DNA of 64,000 bases, from assembly GCF_017356035.1 (NCBI RefSeq), contig NZ_JAFIQX010000004.1, forward strand, positions 372,001 to 436,000, given 5' to 3'. The position numbers and the translations under genes were made by a program. Of this stretch, positions 27,359 through 34,893 are shown piece after piece. Under the pieces are notes generated by a model. It did no database searches. It had not been told where the DNA came from and saw only the letters and a program-made list of their open reading frames with translations. Position 1 is the first letter of the stretch. Each line of letters begins with the position of its first letter. Origin of the DNA: Longitalea luteola. Its GTDB lineage: Bacteria; Bacteroidota; Bacteroidia; Chitinophagales; Chitinophagaceae.

Positions 27359-28444
27359 ATGAAAAAAGCAACACTTCTATTCTTCGTTCTCTTGTTTAGC
27401 GTTCCCCTCAGCTCACAAGTGCTTTCAGGCCAGCGATCAATTAAAAAGATCGATGAATTGATCACCAGGAGCTATCATTCGATCGCACCCGGATGTGTGG
27501 TCCTGGTATCCGAAAAAGGGAAAGTTGTGTATGAAAAAGGTTTCGGACAGGCCAATATCGAACTAAACGTTCCCATGCGACCGGAAATGCTTTTTCGGCT
27601 AGGTTCAATCACCAAGCAATACACAGCGATAGCCATCCTGCAATTAATTGAGCAGGGCAGAATTTCCCTGCAAGACAGCCTTCAAAAGTTCGTCAATGGC
27701 TTTCCTTATAAGGGACATACCATCACCATCGAGCATCTACTGACCCATACTTCCGGTATAGTGGACTATGAAGTTTTGGATTTTCATATTCCCAATGCAA
27801 TCCGAATTGACTTCCAACCAAAACAAATGATTGACAGTCTTGGGGTTTTACCTCTTGCCTTTATTCCCGGGACTAAATTCAGCTATAGCAACTCCAATTA
27901 TTTCCTGTTAGGCTTTATCCTCGAGAAAGTGACTGGAAAAGCCTATAAATCCTATATGAAGGAAAATGTTTTTACACCTATAGGCCTGTCAGAGACCTTT
28001 TATGATTCGCCTGTAGAGATCATAAAAAACAGGATGCCCGGTTATACCAAAGGAAGTACAGGTTATCAGAATGCCGGCTATCTGAGCATGAACCAGGTGT
28101 TTAGTGCAGGAGCACTGCTGGCAAGCGCCCGCGATCTGTTCAGATGGCACCAGGCATTATATGCATATAAATTAGTGAAAAAGGAAACGCTGGATAAGGC
28201 AGTCGCGCCCTTCCGGTTCTCAGATGGAAAACTATCGCAGTATGGTTATGGTTGGTTCATTAAAGAATTGAGGGGAAGGAAACTGATCGGCCATGGAGGC
28301 GCAATAGACGGTTTCAGAAGTATGGAGGTTTATCTGCCGGAGGAGGATATTTTTATTGCTGCGTTATTTAATTCCGATGACAATGGCTTTTTCCCACTTT
28401 TTGAAAATATTACGAATCTTGTTTTAAGTGACTTCAACCAATAA
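27359..28444 (+). CDS. Class C beta-lactamase-like serine hydrolase (361 aa)
   Basis: A signal peptide (MKKATLLFFVLLFSVPLSSQ) precedes the catalytic domain. The SxxK motif is SITK (83-86), the YxN motif is YSN (176-178), and the KTG-equivalent is HGG near residue 309 (LIGHGGAIDGFRSM). The family includes class C beta-lactamases, D-aminopeptidases and esterases; substrate not predictable. I chose the ATG at 27359 over an in-frame TTG at 27341 because it gives a standard signal peptide. Its stop (28442-28444) directly abuts the stop of the opposing gene at 28445. Confidence 0.88.
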   Translation: MKKATLLFFVLLFSVPLSSQVLSGQRSIKKIDELITRSYHSIAPGCVVLVSEKGKVVYEKGFGQANIELNVPMRPEMLFRLGSITKQYTAIAILQLIEQGRISLQDSLQKFVNGFPYKGHTITIEHLLTHTSGIVDYEVLDFHIPNAIRIDFQPKQMIDSLGVLPLAFIPGTKFSYSNSNYFLLGFILEKVTGKAYKSYMKENVFTPIGLSETFYDSPVEIIKNRMPGYTKGSTGYQNAGYLSMNQVFSAGALLASARDLFRWHQALYAYKLVKKETLDKAVAPFRFSDGKLSQYGYGWFIKELRGRKLIGHGGAIDGFRSMEVYLPEEDIFIAALFNSDDNGFFPLFENITNLVLSDFNQ

Positions 28445-29071
28445 TCATTGCAATTGGTCCCAGATCTCCCTGAAATCTTCATCGCCCAAGGCTTCACCCA
28501 GGTCATACGCATCGTATCCGCCTGAACGCATGGCCGCTCTGCATTGCAGCAACAATTTAACACACTTTCCTTTGTCGCCCGATTTTATCGCGAGCCTTGC
28601 CAAAGAAAGGTAAGGATGCGAATAATAGTTATTGCCCAGCGCTATGGAACGTTGCAATCTTTCTTCTGCAAGGCGGTTAATGGAGGGCGACCTGTAATCG
28701 TAGGCAAGTCCTGAATATGCAACAAGGAAATCGCCCCAGTAAAGATTCAGTGTAAAGTCCTCTTCATGTTTATATACCTGTGAAAAAAGTTGTAGCCCCT
28801 GCTCAAATGTATTGATGAGTTTTTCGTATGCGCCCTGTTCATGATAGATTTTTGCCATACCCAGCAGGGCGTTGGTGGCATATACCGGAAAGGTCCATGC
28901 AGCTTGTTGCAGCTTATGACCTTTCGTAAAAAAGTCGACTGCTGCTTTATAACAGGTCAGGCGCAGATCGTTGTAAGCTGATCTTTTGGCAGTGTCTGCA
29001 AATGCTTTACCCAGGCGGTTGAGCAGTTCTGCGTCTTCTGTGTAATAACCTTCAAGCGGCTTCAGTAACAA
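28445..29071 (-). CDS. Helical-repeat (TPR-like) protein, probably frameshifted
   Basis: The 208 codons encode an all-helical protein (AELLNRLGKAFADTAKRSAYNDLRL; AVDFFTKGHKLQQAAWTF; YEKLINTFEQGLQLFSQ) resembling a tetratricopeptide fold. The only start candidate in this frame near the front is TTG at 29071. Upstream, the frame continues sensibly (ARDNRYLRYGLFART) back to a TAA at 29120-29122, while a neighbouring frame offers an ATG at 29223 and the fitting N-terminus. A one-base change around 29105-29122 would join them into about 258 residues. The gene is therefore either broken or the assembly has an indel. Confidence 0.65.
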   Translation of the reverse strand: MLLKPLEGYYTEDAELLNRLGKAFADTAKRSAYNDLRLTCYKAAVDFFTKGHKLQQAAWTFPVYATNALLGMAKIYHEQGAYEKLINTFEQGLQLFSQVYKHEEDFTLNLYWGDFLVAYSGLAYDYRSPSINRLAEERLQRSIALGNNYYSHPYLSLARLAIKSGDKGKCVKLLLQCRAAMRSGGYDAYDLGEALGDEDFREIWDQLQ

Positions 29072-29223
29072 GGCTGTTCGTGCGAATAAACCATATCGTA
29101 AGTATCGATTATCTCTTGCTTATTTTCTTCCAGTTCGGTGGGCGAAAGGCTTTCGACAAGGGTATCCATTGCTTGCAGGTCATAATTATTGGCCAGCTCT
29201 TCCAGTTCGGATATGGTATTCAT
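29062..29223 (-). pseudogene. 5' part of the frameshifted helical-repeat gene
   Basis: ATG at 29223 begins MNTISELEELANNYDLQAMDTLVESL and continues to LSPTELEEN, then ends at TGA 29062-29064. The helical, acidic character matches the downstream piece, which lies in the -1 frame and overlaps it. Together they look like one gene split by a single-base deletion. Confidence 0.5.
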
Positions 29224-29433
29224 GCGTTAAAAATAACTAAGCGCAATCACTTCCGGAAGGCAGGGTATCGGGTATTTTTGGTGGGAGGGAAAAAAAGCGT
29301 CTCTCAATTTACACAAATTCACATGCTTAAAAATATAACCCTGATAAAACCCAGGCTTATTAAAGTTCATCGAATTCTTAACATGCTTGCTGCGCCCCTT
29401 CTCCGGGACTGAGCAAAGACAGCGCTTACCCTT

Positions 29434-29510
29434 CTTCGCAAATCCTTCGCAAGTTCTTCGCAAATTTGCGAAGAAGCCTAAGAGAAGTCTAAGAGAAGTC
29501 TAAAAGAAGT
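29434..29510. repeat. Two sets of 11-bp tandem repeats with a central palindrome
   Basis: Three units cttcgcaaatc/cttcgcaagtt/cttcgcaaatt run head to tail from 29434 to 29466. The third merges into the perfect 16-bp palindrome ttcgcaaatttgcgaa (29457-29472). Then three units ctaagagaagt, ctaagagaagt, ctaaaagaagt occupy 29478-29510. No coding frame explains them. Confidence 0.8.
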
Positions 29511-29600
29511 TGCGAAGAAATCCTCCGCTTTTTATGAACATCAATTAGCGTAACTATCACTTCGCCCACTCTATAACGCGACAAAGACGTCAAAAAGGGA

Positions 29601-29640
29601 CGTAAGTTGGTCTAAGTTGGTCTAAGTTGGCCTAAGTTGG
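29601..29640 (+). repeat. Four 10-bp tandem repeats just upstream of a promoter
   Basis: Four exact-length units nntaagttgg (cg, tc, tc, cc as the first two bases) fill 29601-29640. The 10-bp period is one helical turn, so all units face the same side. The array ends 9 bp before the -33 TTG of the DUF6266 promoter. Confidence 0.8.
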
Positions 29641-29649
29641 TAAACGGGA

Positions 29650-29678
29650 TTGCGCTACTTTTTGCCGGTGTATGTTTG
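29650..29678 (+). promoter_or_regulatory. Promoter of the DUF6266 gene
   Basis: TTG at 29650-29652, an 18-nt spacer and TATGTTTG at 29671-29678 match the Bacteroidota consensus. Predicted start is near 29685, giving a leader of about 86 nt before the ATG at 29771. Confidence 0.6.
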
Positions 29679-29770
29679 TCATGGAAATCGGAACCAGTGG
29701 ATATACCGGTTACACACAGGCCGGTTTTCATGAACGACACCCTTTTCATTAACACTTAAAATCTCCTTTT

Positions 29771-30406
29771 ATGGGAAAGATGAACAACGGTATCCTGGAT
29801 GAGTTTTCAGGAACCATCGGCAAAGTAGTTGGCAGTAACTGGCGCGGCGTGTCATATATGCGTGCTAAATCAAAAAAACGCACAGGCGCGCTCACCGATG
29901 CTCAACTTGAACAACAGGCAAAATTTGCCATAGCCGGCAAATTCGCTCAAAGCATGAATGATCTCTTAACGCTTGGATTCAAAGACCAGGCCGTTAAAAT
30001 GACGGGTAAAAACTATGGCCAGTCGCTCCTCCTGAGGAATGCAATTACCGGCACTTACCCCGATTTTCAGATCGATTACAGCAAGGTGTCACTTAGCCAG
30101 GGCAAGCTGCCTAAGGTCAAAAAGCCTGCAACAACGCCGGAAGCTAACGGCATTCTCAGGTTCACCTGGATTAACGATGCGGGTAAAAAACTCGCAAAGG
30201 CCAATGACCAGGCGATACTTATTGCTTATTGCCCTGTAGAAAATGAAACAGAGTACGCATTCGGGCCTGCCCGGGATGCAGGAACAGGAACACTGGACCT
30301 GTCTGAATTCTCAGGCAAGAAGGTGCATACCTGGCTCAGTTTCATGTCGGCCAACGGCAAATTGCTGGCCAACAGCGTTTATTGCGGTGAAGTAACACTT
30401 ACCTAA
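29771..30406 (+). CDS. DUF6266 family protein (211 aa)
   Basis: The N-terminus MGKMNNGILDEFSGTIGKVVGSNWRGVSYMRAKSKKR is typical of DUF6266, a Bacteroidota family of unknown function often present in several copies per genome. Residues 40-110 are helical and polar; 110-211 appear to be a beta-sandwich-like tail (SGKKVHTWLSFMSANGKLLANSVYCGEVTLT). There is no signal peptide. The gene stands alone between a repeat-rich promoter region and a cluster of hairpins. The family resemblance is from memory of its N-terminal pattern. Confidence 0.75.
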   Translation: MGKMNNGILDEFSGTIGKVVGSNWRGVSYMRAKSKKRTGALTDAQLEQQAKFAIAGKFAQSMNDLLTLGFKDQAVKMTGKNYGQSLLLRNAITGTYPDFQIDYSKVSLSQGKLPKVKKPATTPEANGILRFTWINDAGKKLAKANDQAILIAYCPVENETEYAFGPARDAGTGTLDLSEFSGKKVHTWLSFMSANGKLLANSVYCGEVTLT

Positions 30407-30443
30407 CCGCCAACGACGTCCTCTAAGCAGGACAACTAACACA

Positions 30444-30540
30444 AGCCGTAATAAGCTACGGCTACTTATCCCGATGCGTATCGGGAATGGCAAAACGCCA
30501 ATCAAAACAAGATGCAGCCCCGAGGGCCCCGGGGATGCAT
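30444..30540. other. Three successive hairpins downstream of the DUF6266 gene
   Basis: Stems agccgta/tacggct (30444-30463), cccgat/atcggg (30470-30485), and ATGC..CCCCG / CGGGG..GCAT (30512-30540) follow one another within 100 bp. One of them may terminate the DUF6266 transcript, though none has a strong U-tract. The remaining ~220 bp to the next gene show no further structure I can support. Confidence 0.45.
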
Positions 30541-30759
30541 TTTATACGGCTCTTAATCAAGGCACAATCGCCCCCGCGAATGTCGTTTTACCACCCAGCG
30601 CCGCCTCCACTTGCTGCCTGGTGCGGTTAGCTAAAAACAGCTGTAATGACGACAATTACACAAATCCGCGATTAGACTACAAAACCACTCAATTTGGCTA
30701 CGTACGTCAGGCGGCACCTCCTGATTTTTGTCCTATCAATCATTGAAAAGAAAAGGAAC

Positions 30760-31599
30760 ATGAAAAATCAAAGCAATACTAAAGTCTGGTTTATTACCGG
30801 AGCTTCACGCGGTTTTGGACGCGTTTGGGCGGAGGCCGCCCTGGAGCGCGGCGATAAAGTCGCTGCAACAGCACGCAATGTCGAGAGTATAGCCGCACTT
30901 AAACAAAAGTATGGCGAAAATGTGCTGCTCCTTGAATTAGACGTCACCAGGCCTGGCCAGGCGGCAACAGCTGTAGCCCAGGCGCATGCTCATTTCGGCA
31001 GGTTAGATATTGTGCTGAACAACGCTGGTTATTCATTAGTGGGCACAATAGAGGAAGCGAGTGTGGAAGATGTTAAGGCGATGTATGAAACCAATGTTTT
31101 CGGCGCACTGGCTGTTATTCAGGCTGCGTTACCGTTGCTCAGGAAACAAGGCAGCGGGCACATACTTGGCACTTCGAGTAACCTTGGCCATGTTACACTG
31201 CCGGTTATTGGCTACTACTGCTCGTCAAAATGGGCATTTGAGGCTATTCACGAAAGCCTGGCAACCGAGATCAAAGGGTTTGGGATCAAAGTGACCATCA
31301 TTGAGCCGGGCGCATATGCGACGGAATTTGGCAGTCAGGAGTCTTTGAAATTTGCTGCCGATATGGAAATATACGCAGATCTTAAAAAGCAATTTATCGG
31401 AAGAATAAAAGATATGAAAAGAGGCGATCCAAACGCCACTCCACAAGCGCTTTTTCAGATCGTAGATGCGGAAAACCCGCCGCTGCGGTTCCATTTGGGC
31501 AGTCAAAATCTTCCATGGGTACGCGCTGCTTATGAAGAACGGCTGGCAGTTTGGGAACAATGGGACGCGGTTTCCTGTTCAGCCCAGGGTATTATTTAA
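30760..31599 (+). CDS. Short-chain dehydrogenase/reductase (279 aa)
   Basis: Classical SDR: the cofactor motif TGASRGFG is at 13-20, NNAG occurs after DIVL, and the catalytic YxxxK is in GYYCSSKWAFEA. Length fits classical SDRs. The Arg after the glycine-rich motif (ATARN) suggests NADP preference. I start at the ATG at 30760, preceded by AAAAGGAAC, rather than an in-frame TTG at 30694. An AraC-type regulator follows 130 bp downstream; such SDR/AraC pairs are frequent and suggest the regulator controls the enzyme. Substrate unknown. Confidence 0.9.
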   Translation: MKNQSNTKVWFITGASRGFGRVWAEAALERGDKVAATARNVESIAALKQKYGENVLLLELDVTRPGQAATAVAQAHAHFGRLDIVLNNAGYSLVGTIEEASVEDVKAMYETNVFGALAVIQAALPLLRKQGSGHILGTSSNLGHVTLPVIGYYCSSKWAFEAIHESLATEIKGFGIKVTIIEPGAYATEFGSQESLKFAADMEIYADLKKQFIGRIKDMKRGDPNATPQALFQIVDAENPPLRFHLGSQNLPWVRAAYEERLAVWEQWDAVSCSAQGII

Positions 31600-31632
31600 A
31601 TTCAGGGCATTCTTTAAAAAGAAGGGATCATG

Positions 31633-31671
31633 ACCGGTAATTTAAATGGTTACCGGTTATGATTATATTTG
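31633..31671 (+). promoter_or_regulatory. Inverted repeat overlapping a -7 box before the AraC gene
   Basis: ACCGGTAA (31633-31640) and TTACCGGT (31650-31657) are a perfect 8-bp inverted repeat with a 9-bp spacer. A -7-like TATATTTG follows at 31664-31671. Position suggests an operator for autoregulation, but the hairpin could instead end the SDR transcript. No good TTG -33 element is present. Confidence 0.45.
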
Positions 31672-31729
31672 TTTTTAAATGAAACGCCTCATCCGGGCAT
31701 CTGGTCAACAACACAATTAATATTTACAG

Positions 31730-32650
31730 ATGAAAAAAGACGCGAATAGCGTGCACAAATTTGAGACACTGTCCGATGCGCATCGCGCATTTGGCCTGCC
31801 TCGTCCCATGCATCCGTTGATCAGTTTGATCAAAGGGACGCCATCCTGGCCGGAAATACTGCAGCCGTCACAGCCGCATGTGCTGGGATTTTATAAGATC
31901 TCTTACAAGCCAAAACTGAGCGGTAAATTAAAATATGGCCAGGGTTATTATGATTTTGATGAAGGAGGACTACTGTTCGCTTCACCCGGCCAGGTAATGG
32001 GTGGCGTTGAAAACGAGGATGCCATATGTTCCGAGTATACTTTACTGATTCATCCGGATTTCTTTTTGGGTTATCCCATTGCTAAAAAGATCAGTCAGTA
32101 CGGATTCTTTTCTTATGCAACCAACGAAACGCTGCACCTTTCCGAACGGGAAAAAGCCACGATCATGTCTATTTTCGGGATCATGGAAGTGGAACTGAGC
32201 AGCCGGATAGATGACTTCAGTCAGGACCTGGTGATATCCCAGATCGAGTTGTTGCTGAATTACGCCAATCGCTTCTACAAGCGCCAATTCATTACCCGTA
32301 AGGTCGTCAACCACGATCTTTTGCAAAGGCTGGAAGAACTGCTGGCCGGTTACTTCAGCAATGAAGAGGCTTTAAGCAAGGGCATCCCTACCGTTCAGTA
32401 TCTTGCCGAAAACCTGCATTTGTCGCCCAGTTATCTAAGCGATATGCTGCGTGCATTGACCGGCCAAAATGCGCAGCAGCACATCCATGAAAAACTGATC
32501 GAAAAGGCAAAGGAGAAACTTTCCACCACTACATTATCGGTGAGCGAAATTGCCTATGCGCTGGGTTTCGAACATCCGCAGTCATTCAGTAAACTATTTA
32601 AGACAAAAACCAATCTTTCTCCACTTGCGTTCAGGCGGTCTTTTAATTGA
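31730..32650 (+). CDS. AraC-type transcriptional regulator (306 aa)
   Basis: A cupin-like sensory N-terminus (residues ~40-160, with FDEGGLLFASPGQVMGG) is joined to a C-terminal AraC double HTH (TVQYLAENLHLSPSYLSDMLRALTGQNAQQHIHEKLIEKAK, then EIAYALGFEHPQSFSKLFKTKTNLSPLAFRRSF). Unlike the regulator at 26136 it has no membrane segments and is cytoplasmic. It probably regulates the SDR gene upstream. Confidence 0.9.
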   Translation: MKKDANSVHKFETLSDAHRAFGLPRPMHPLISLIKGTPSWPEILQPSQPHVLGFYKISYKPKLSGKLKYGQGYYDFDEGGLLFASPGQVMGGVENEDAICSEYTLLIHPDFFLGYPIAKKISQYGFFSYATNETLHLSEREKATIMSIFGIMEVELSSRIDDFSQDLVISQIELLLNYANRFYKRQFITRKVVNHDLLQRLEELLAGYFSNEEALSKGIPTVQYLAENLHLSPSYLSDMLRALTGQNAQQHIHEKLIEKAKEKLSTTTLSVSEIAYALGFEHPQSFSKLFKTKTNLSPLAFRRSFN

Positions 32651-32729
32651 GTAAACCCTTGCATATTACACTATGTACAGCACACTGTGCTTATACAATA
32701 AAGCCGGGGATCCAAAGGAATGATAGAAA

Positions 32730-33137
32730 ATGGAAAATTTCAACAATTATCAGGCAAAATTGTTTCCCTACGCCTACAACATACTTGGCAGCATAGATGA
32801 TGCCAACGATGTCATCCAGGATGTAATAGTAGACTATTTTGAAAGTAAAAGGGAAAATATAAATAATGAATTGGCTTACCTTGTTAAAAGTGTAATTAAC
32901 AGATAGATCAACCTGAAAAAAAGGAACAAAAAGCTGTCAGGGGAAACCACATGGCTGCCCGACCCCGTATCAACTGAAAATGCGGACACAAAAATTAACA
33001 GGCAGGAAATTATATCGTATTCCATGTTAGTTTTGCTGGAATACCTGAATCCAAAGGAGAGAGCTGTTTTTATCTTAAAGCATGCGTTTGATTATTCCCA
33101 CCAGGAAATTATTCATGGGAAGGAGCACTTGTATTAA
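32730..33137 (+). pseudogene. Degenerate ECF sigma factor gene
   Basis: Translation from ATG 32730 gives MENFNNYQAKLFPYAYNILGS followed by DDANDVIQDVIVDYF, a sigma-70 region 2, but the frame meets TAG at 32904-32906. It resumes in the same frame as INLKKRNKKLSGETTWLPD and LNPKERAVFILKHAFDYSHQEI, a region 4 start, then ends abruptly at TAA 33135-33137 inside the helix-turn-helix. The layout resembles SigJ-type factors of 280-300 residues, so the second half is gone. AAAGGA upstream of the start persists. It is very probably inactive unless the TAG is read through. Confidence 0.8.
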
Positions 33138-33215
33138 TACTATCCTTACACGTGTGATTTAAACAAGCACTTTATCACTGCATTTTGAATTGTCAATAAT
33201 GCATGTCATTTCACA

Positions 33216-33653
33216 TCAATCCTTGGGCAGATGCGCTACCAGTTCTACCTCTAATTTAGCGTCTGGCATATATAATCTTGCAACCTGTACCCATGTTGCT
33301 GCGGGAAAGTCGTTCTTATAAAACACTTTTCTCGAATCATTATATTTTTTCATCGCTTCAATATCTGTCGTATATAAATTCTCTTTTACAACATTTTGAA
33401 AACTGGCGCCAAAGCTTTTTAATGACTGCTCCAGGGCACGGTAAACATTTGTAATTCCCTCAGGCGTAATCTCTGTGCTAACGGCTCCGGAAATGTACAA
33501 TATGTTGTCAACCTTCAATACCTGTGCGTATCCGGCTGTTGTATCCTGCTTTACCTTACCCCAATGCCATTTTTCTTTTGAAATCTCTTTCTTCTGTGCC
33601 TTTAAGCCTGCACTTATTAGTGTGAGCAATAGCAAAGCCGCATATTTTTGCAT
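33216..33653 (-). CDS. RidA/YjgF-family protein with signal peptide (145 aa)
   Basis: Residues 1-20 (MQKYAALLLLTLISAGLKAQ) are a signal peptide. The remaining ~125 residues match the RidA/YER057c/UK114 fold (GYAQVLKVDNILYISGAVSTE, VKENLYTTDIE, and the C-terminal DAKLEVELVAHL). Cytoplasmic RidA hydrolyses reactive enamines and imines. In place of the usual catalytic Arg segment this protein has FPAATWVQVARLYMPDAKLEVE, with an Arg in the expected area. Export to the periplasm makes the usual RidA role uncertain. Confidence 0.85.
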   Translation of the reverse strand: MQKYAALLLLTLISAGLKAQKKEISKEKWHWGKVKQDTTAGYAQVLKVDNILYISGAVSTEITPEGITNVYRALEQSLKSFGASFQNVVKENLYTTDIEAMKKYNDSRKVFYKNDFPAATWVQVARLYMPDAKLEVELVAHLPKD

Positions 33654-33689
33654 ATCAGGAGATTTATTCTAATGTTACGAAAAAAATGG

Positions 33690-34172
33690 TTACGTCAGTT
33701 TGTAAATAAACTCCTCTATTTCGGTCTGCCGTGCATTCGCAAATCCTTTGTCGGTGCCGACCTTTACAAAATTGCATTTCTCCAAAACCCGCTGCGAACC
33801 AATATTGTCAAACGCAACCCGGCCAAGAACAGGCCTTTTACTTTCTATTTTGAGAAGCTCTTTAAGCGCTTTCGTCGCAATACCCTTGCCCCAATATTTT
33901 CTGTCGATCCAATAGGTAATTTCTGCTTCGCCTTCTATTTCAAACTTTGAAATACTTCCTGCAATATTATTGTCAACAATAATTGTCAGCATACTGATCG
34001 TAGGATCATTCAACAGTTTTGAATATTTCTCAAGATAGGCTGTTTTATCCGTCGGGTCTTTTTGCGTGAAAGCAGCTAAATAACTGGCTTCCCTGTCAAG
34101 CTGAAAAATAAAAAAGTACTCAAGATCAGCGATCTCGGTCTTGCGCAAAATTATCTCTGTATCGTTTATCAT
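33690..34172 (-). CDS. GNAT family N-acetyltransferase
   Basis: The start MINDTEIILRKTEIADLEYFF fits the common GNAT N-terminus; the frame is open further upstream to 34238 but those residues look unrelated. The acetyl-CoA motif A region is IDRKYWGKGIATKALKELL (Q/R-x-x-G-x-G/A is RKYWGKGIA), followed by GRVAFDNIGSQRVLEKCNFVKVG, typical of RimJ/RimL-like acetyltransferases. Substrate unknown. It lies downstream of the cupin lipoprotein gene on the same strand. Confidence 0.85.
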   Translation of the reverse strand: MINDTEIILRKTEIADLEYFFIFQLDREASYLAAFTQKDPTDKTAYLEKYSKLLNDPTISMLTIIVDNNIAGSISKFEIEGEAEITYWIDRKYWGKGIATKALKELLKIESKRPVLGRVAFDNIGSQRVLEKCNFVKVGTDKGFANARQTEIEEFIYKLT

Positions 34173-34246
34173 TTCAACAGTAAAATACATCATTTTTGTT
34201 GTAATCCCGCTGCAGACCAGATAAACGAAAATCCACATCCAGCCCC

Positions 34247-34705
34247 TTAGTCTCTCGGCCTGTTCACCTCTACTACAATTACTTTTAACGTTGATTTTCC
34301 GATGTTTTTAGCGGAGTGCGTTGCAGCAGGAAGCACTACTGCCATATCTTTTTTAAATTCTATATTTTGCTTCTTACCATCCTCGGCTGTTAGCTCAACA
34401 GTACCACCTTCCAATACATACATGGCAAAATCGGGGTGCGCATGCATGATGGAAGAGTCGCCTGGCTTATAAATGCCCTGTATGACCCTGACGTTTAGCG
34501 TGTCTGCCAATTTTTTGTAGAGACGCGGTGATATCCTGGTTACACCCCGGGCCGTATCAAAGGGCGTATACCTGGTTGTTGAGGTGTCACTTGATGTAGC
34601 GTTTGTTTTTGCCGGTGTGTTAGTCTCTGCCTGGTCATTGCAGCCGGCAAGGCCGATAACAAAACTCAGTAAATAGCAGATGCGGAAACAAAATTTAGAA
34701 GTCAT
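34247..34705 (-). CDS. Cupin-domain lipoprotein (152 aa)
   Basis: A lipoprotein signal (LSFVIGLAGC, Cys about residue 22) is followed by a Thr/Ser-rich linker and a single cupin domain (about 60-150). Metal-ligand candidates are in SSIMHAHPDFAMYVLEGG and, at the second cupin motif, LPAATHSAKN. It should be membrane-anchored in the periplasm. Catalytic activity cannot be assigned; many such small cupins bind metal or act as quercetinase-like or storage proteins. Confidence 0.8.
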   Translation of the reverse strand: MTSKFCFRICYLLSFVIGLAGCNDQAETNTPAKTNATSSDTSTTRYTPFDTARGVTRISPRLYKKLADTLNVRVIQGIYKPGDSSIMHAHPDFAMYVLEGGTVELTAEDGKKQNIEFKKDMAVVLPAATHSAKNIGKSTLKVIVVEVNRPRD

Positions 34706-34893
34706 ATCAATTAGTTTTGGTTTGTAGCAGATAGTTAGACAGCAGTTTCAAAAGGCAGAACGGAACACTTACCAAAAATAACTAATATATCTAAACCGAT
34801 AATAATTTTTTTAATGTGTCAGATTGGGTAACTATTGAAGTAACCGCTATCGATGCCCCGGCATATATCGCTAACTAATATGGCTCCAACTTT

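Noticed and set aside
29434-29640. Possible CRISPR array
   Set aside because: Units of 10-11 bp have no spacers between them and no cas gene is near.
30557-30655. Possible minus-strand gene remnant ending QQVEAALGGKTTFAGAIVP
   Set aside because: About 32 codons after an upstream stop with no start; the peptide looks coherent but is too short to support a pseudogene call.
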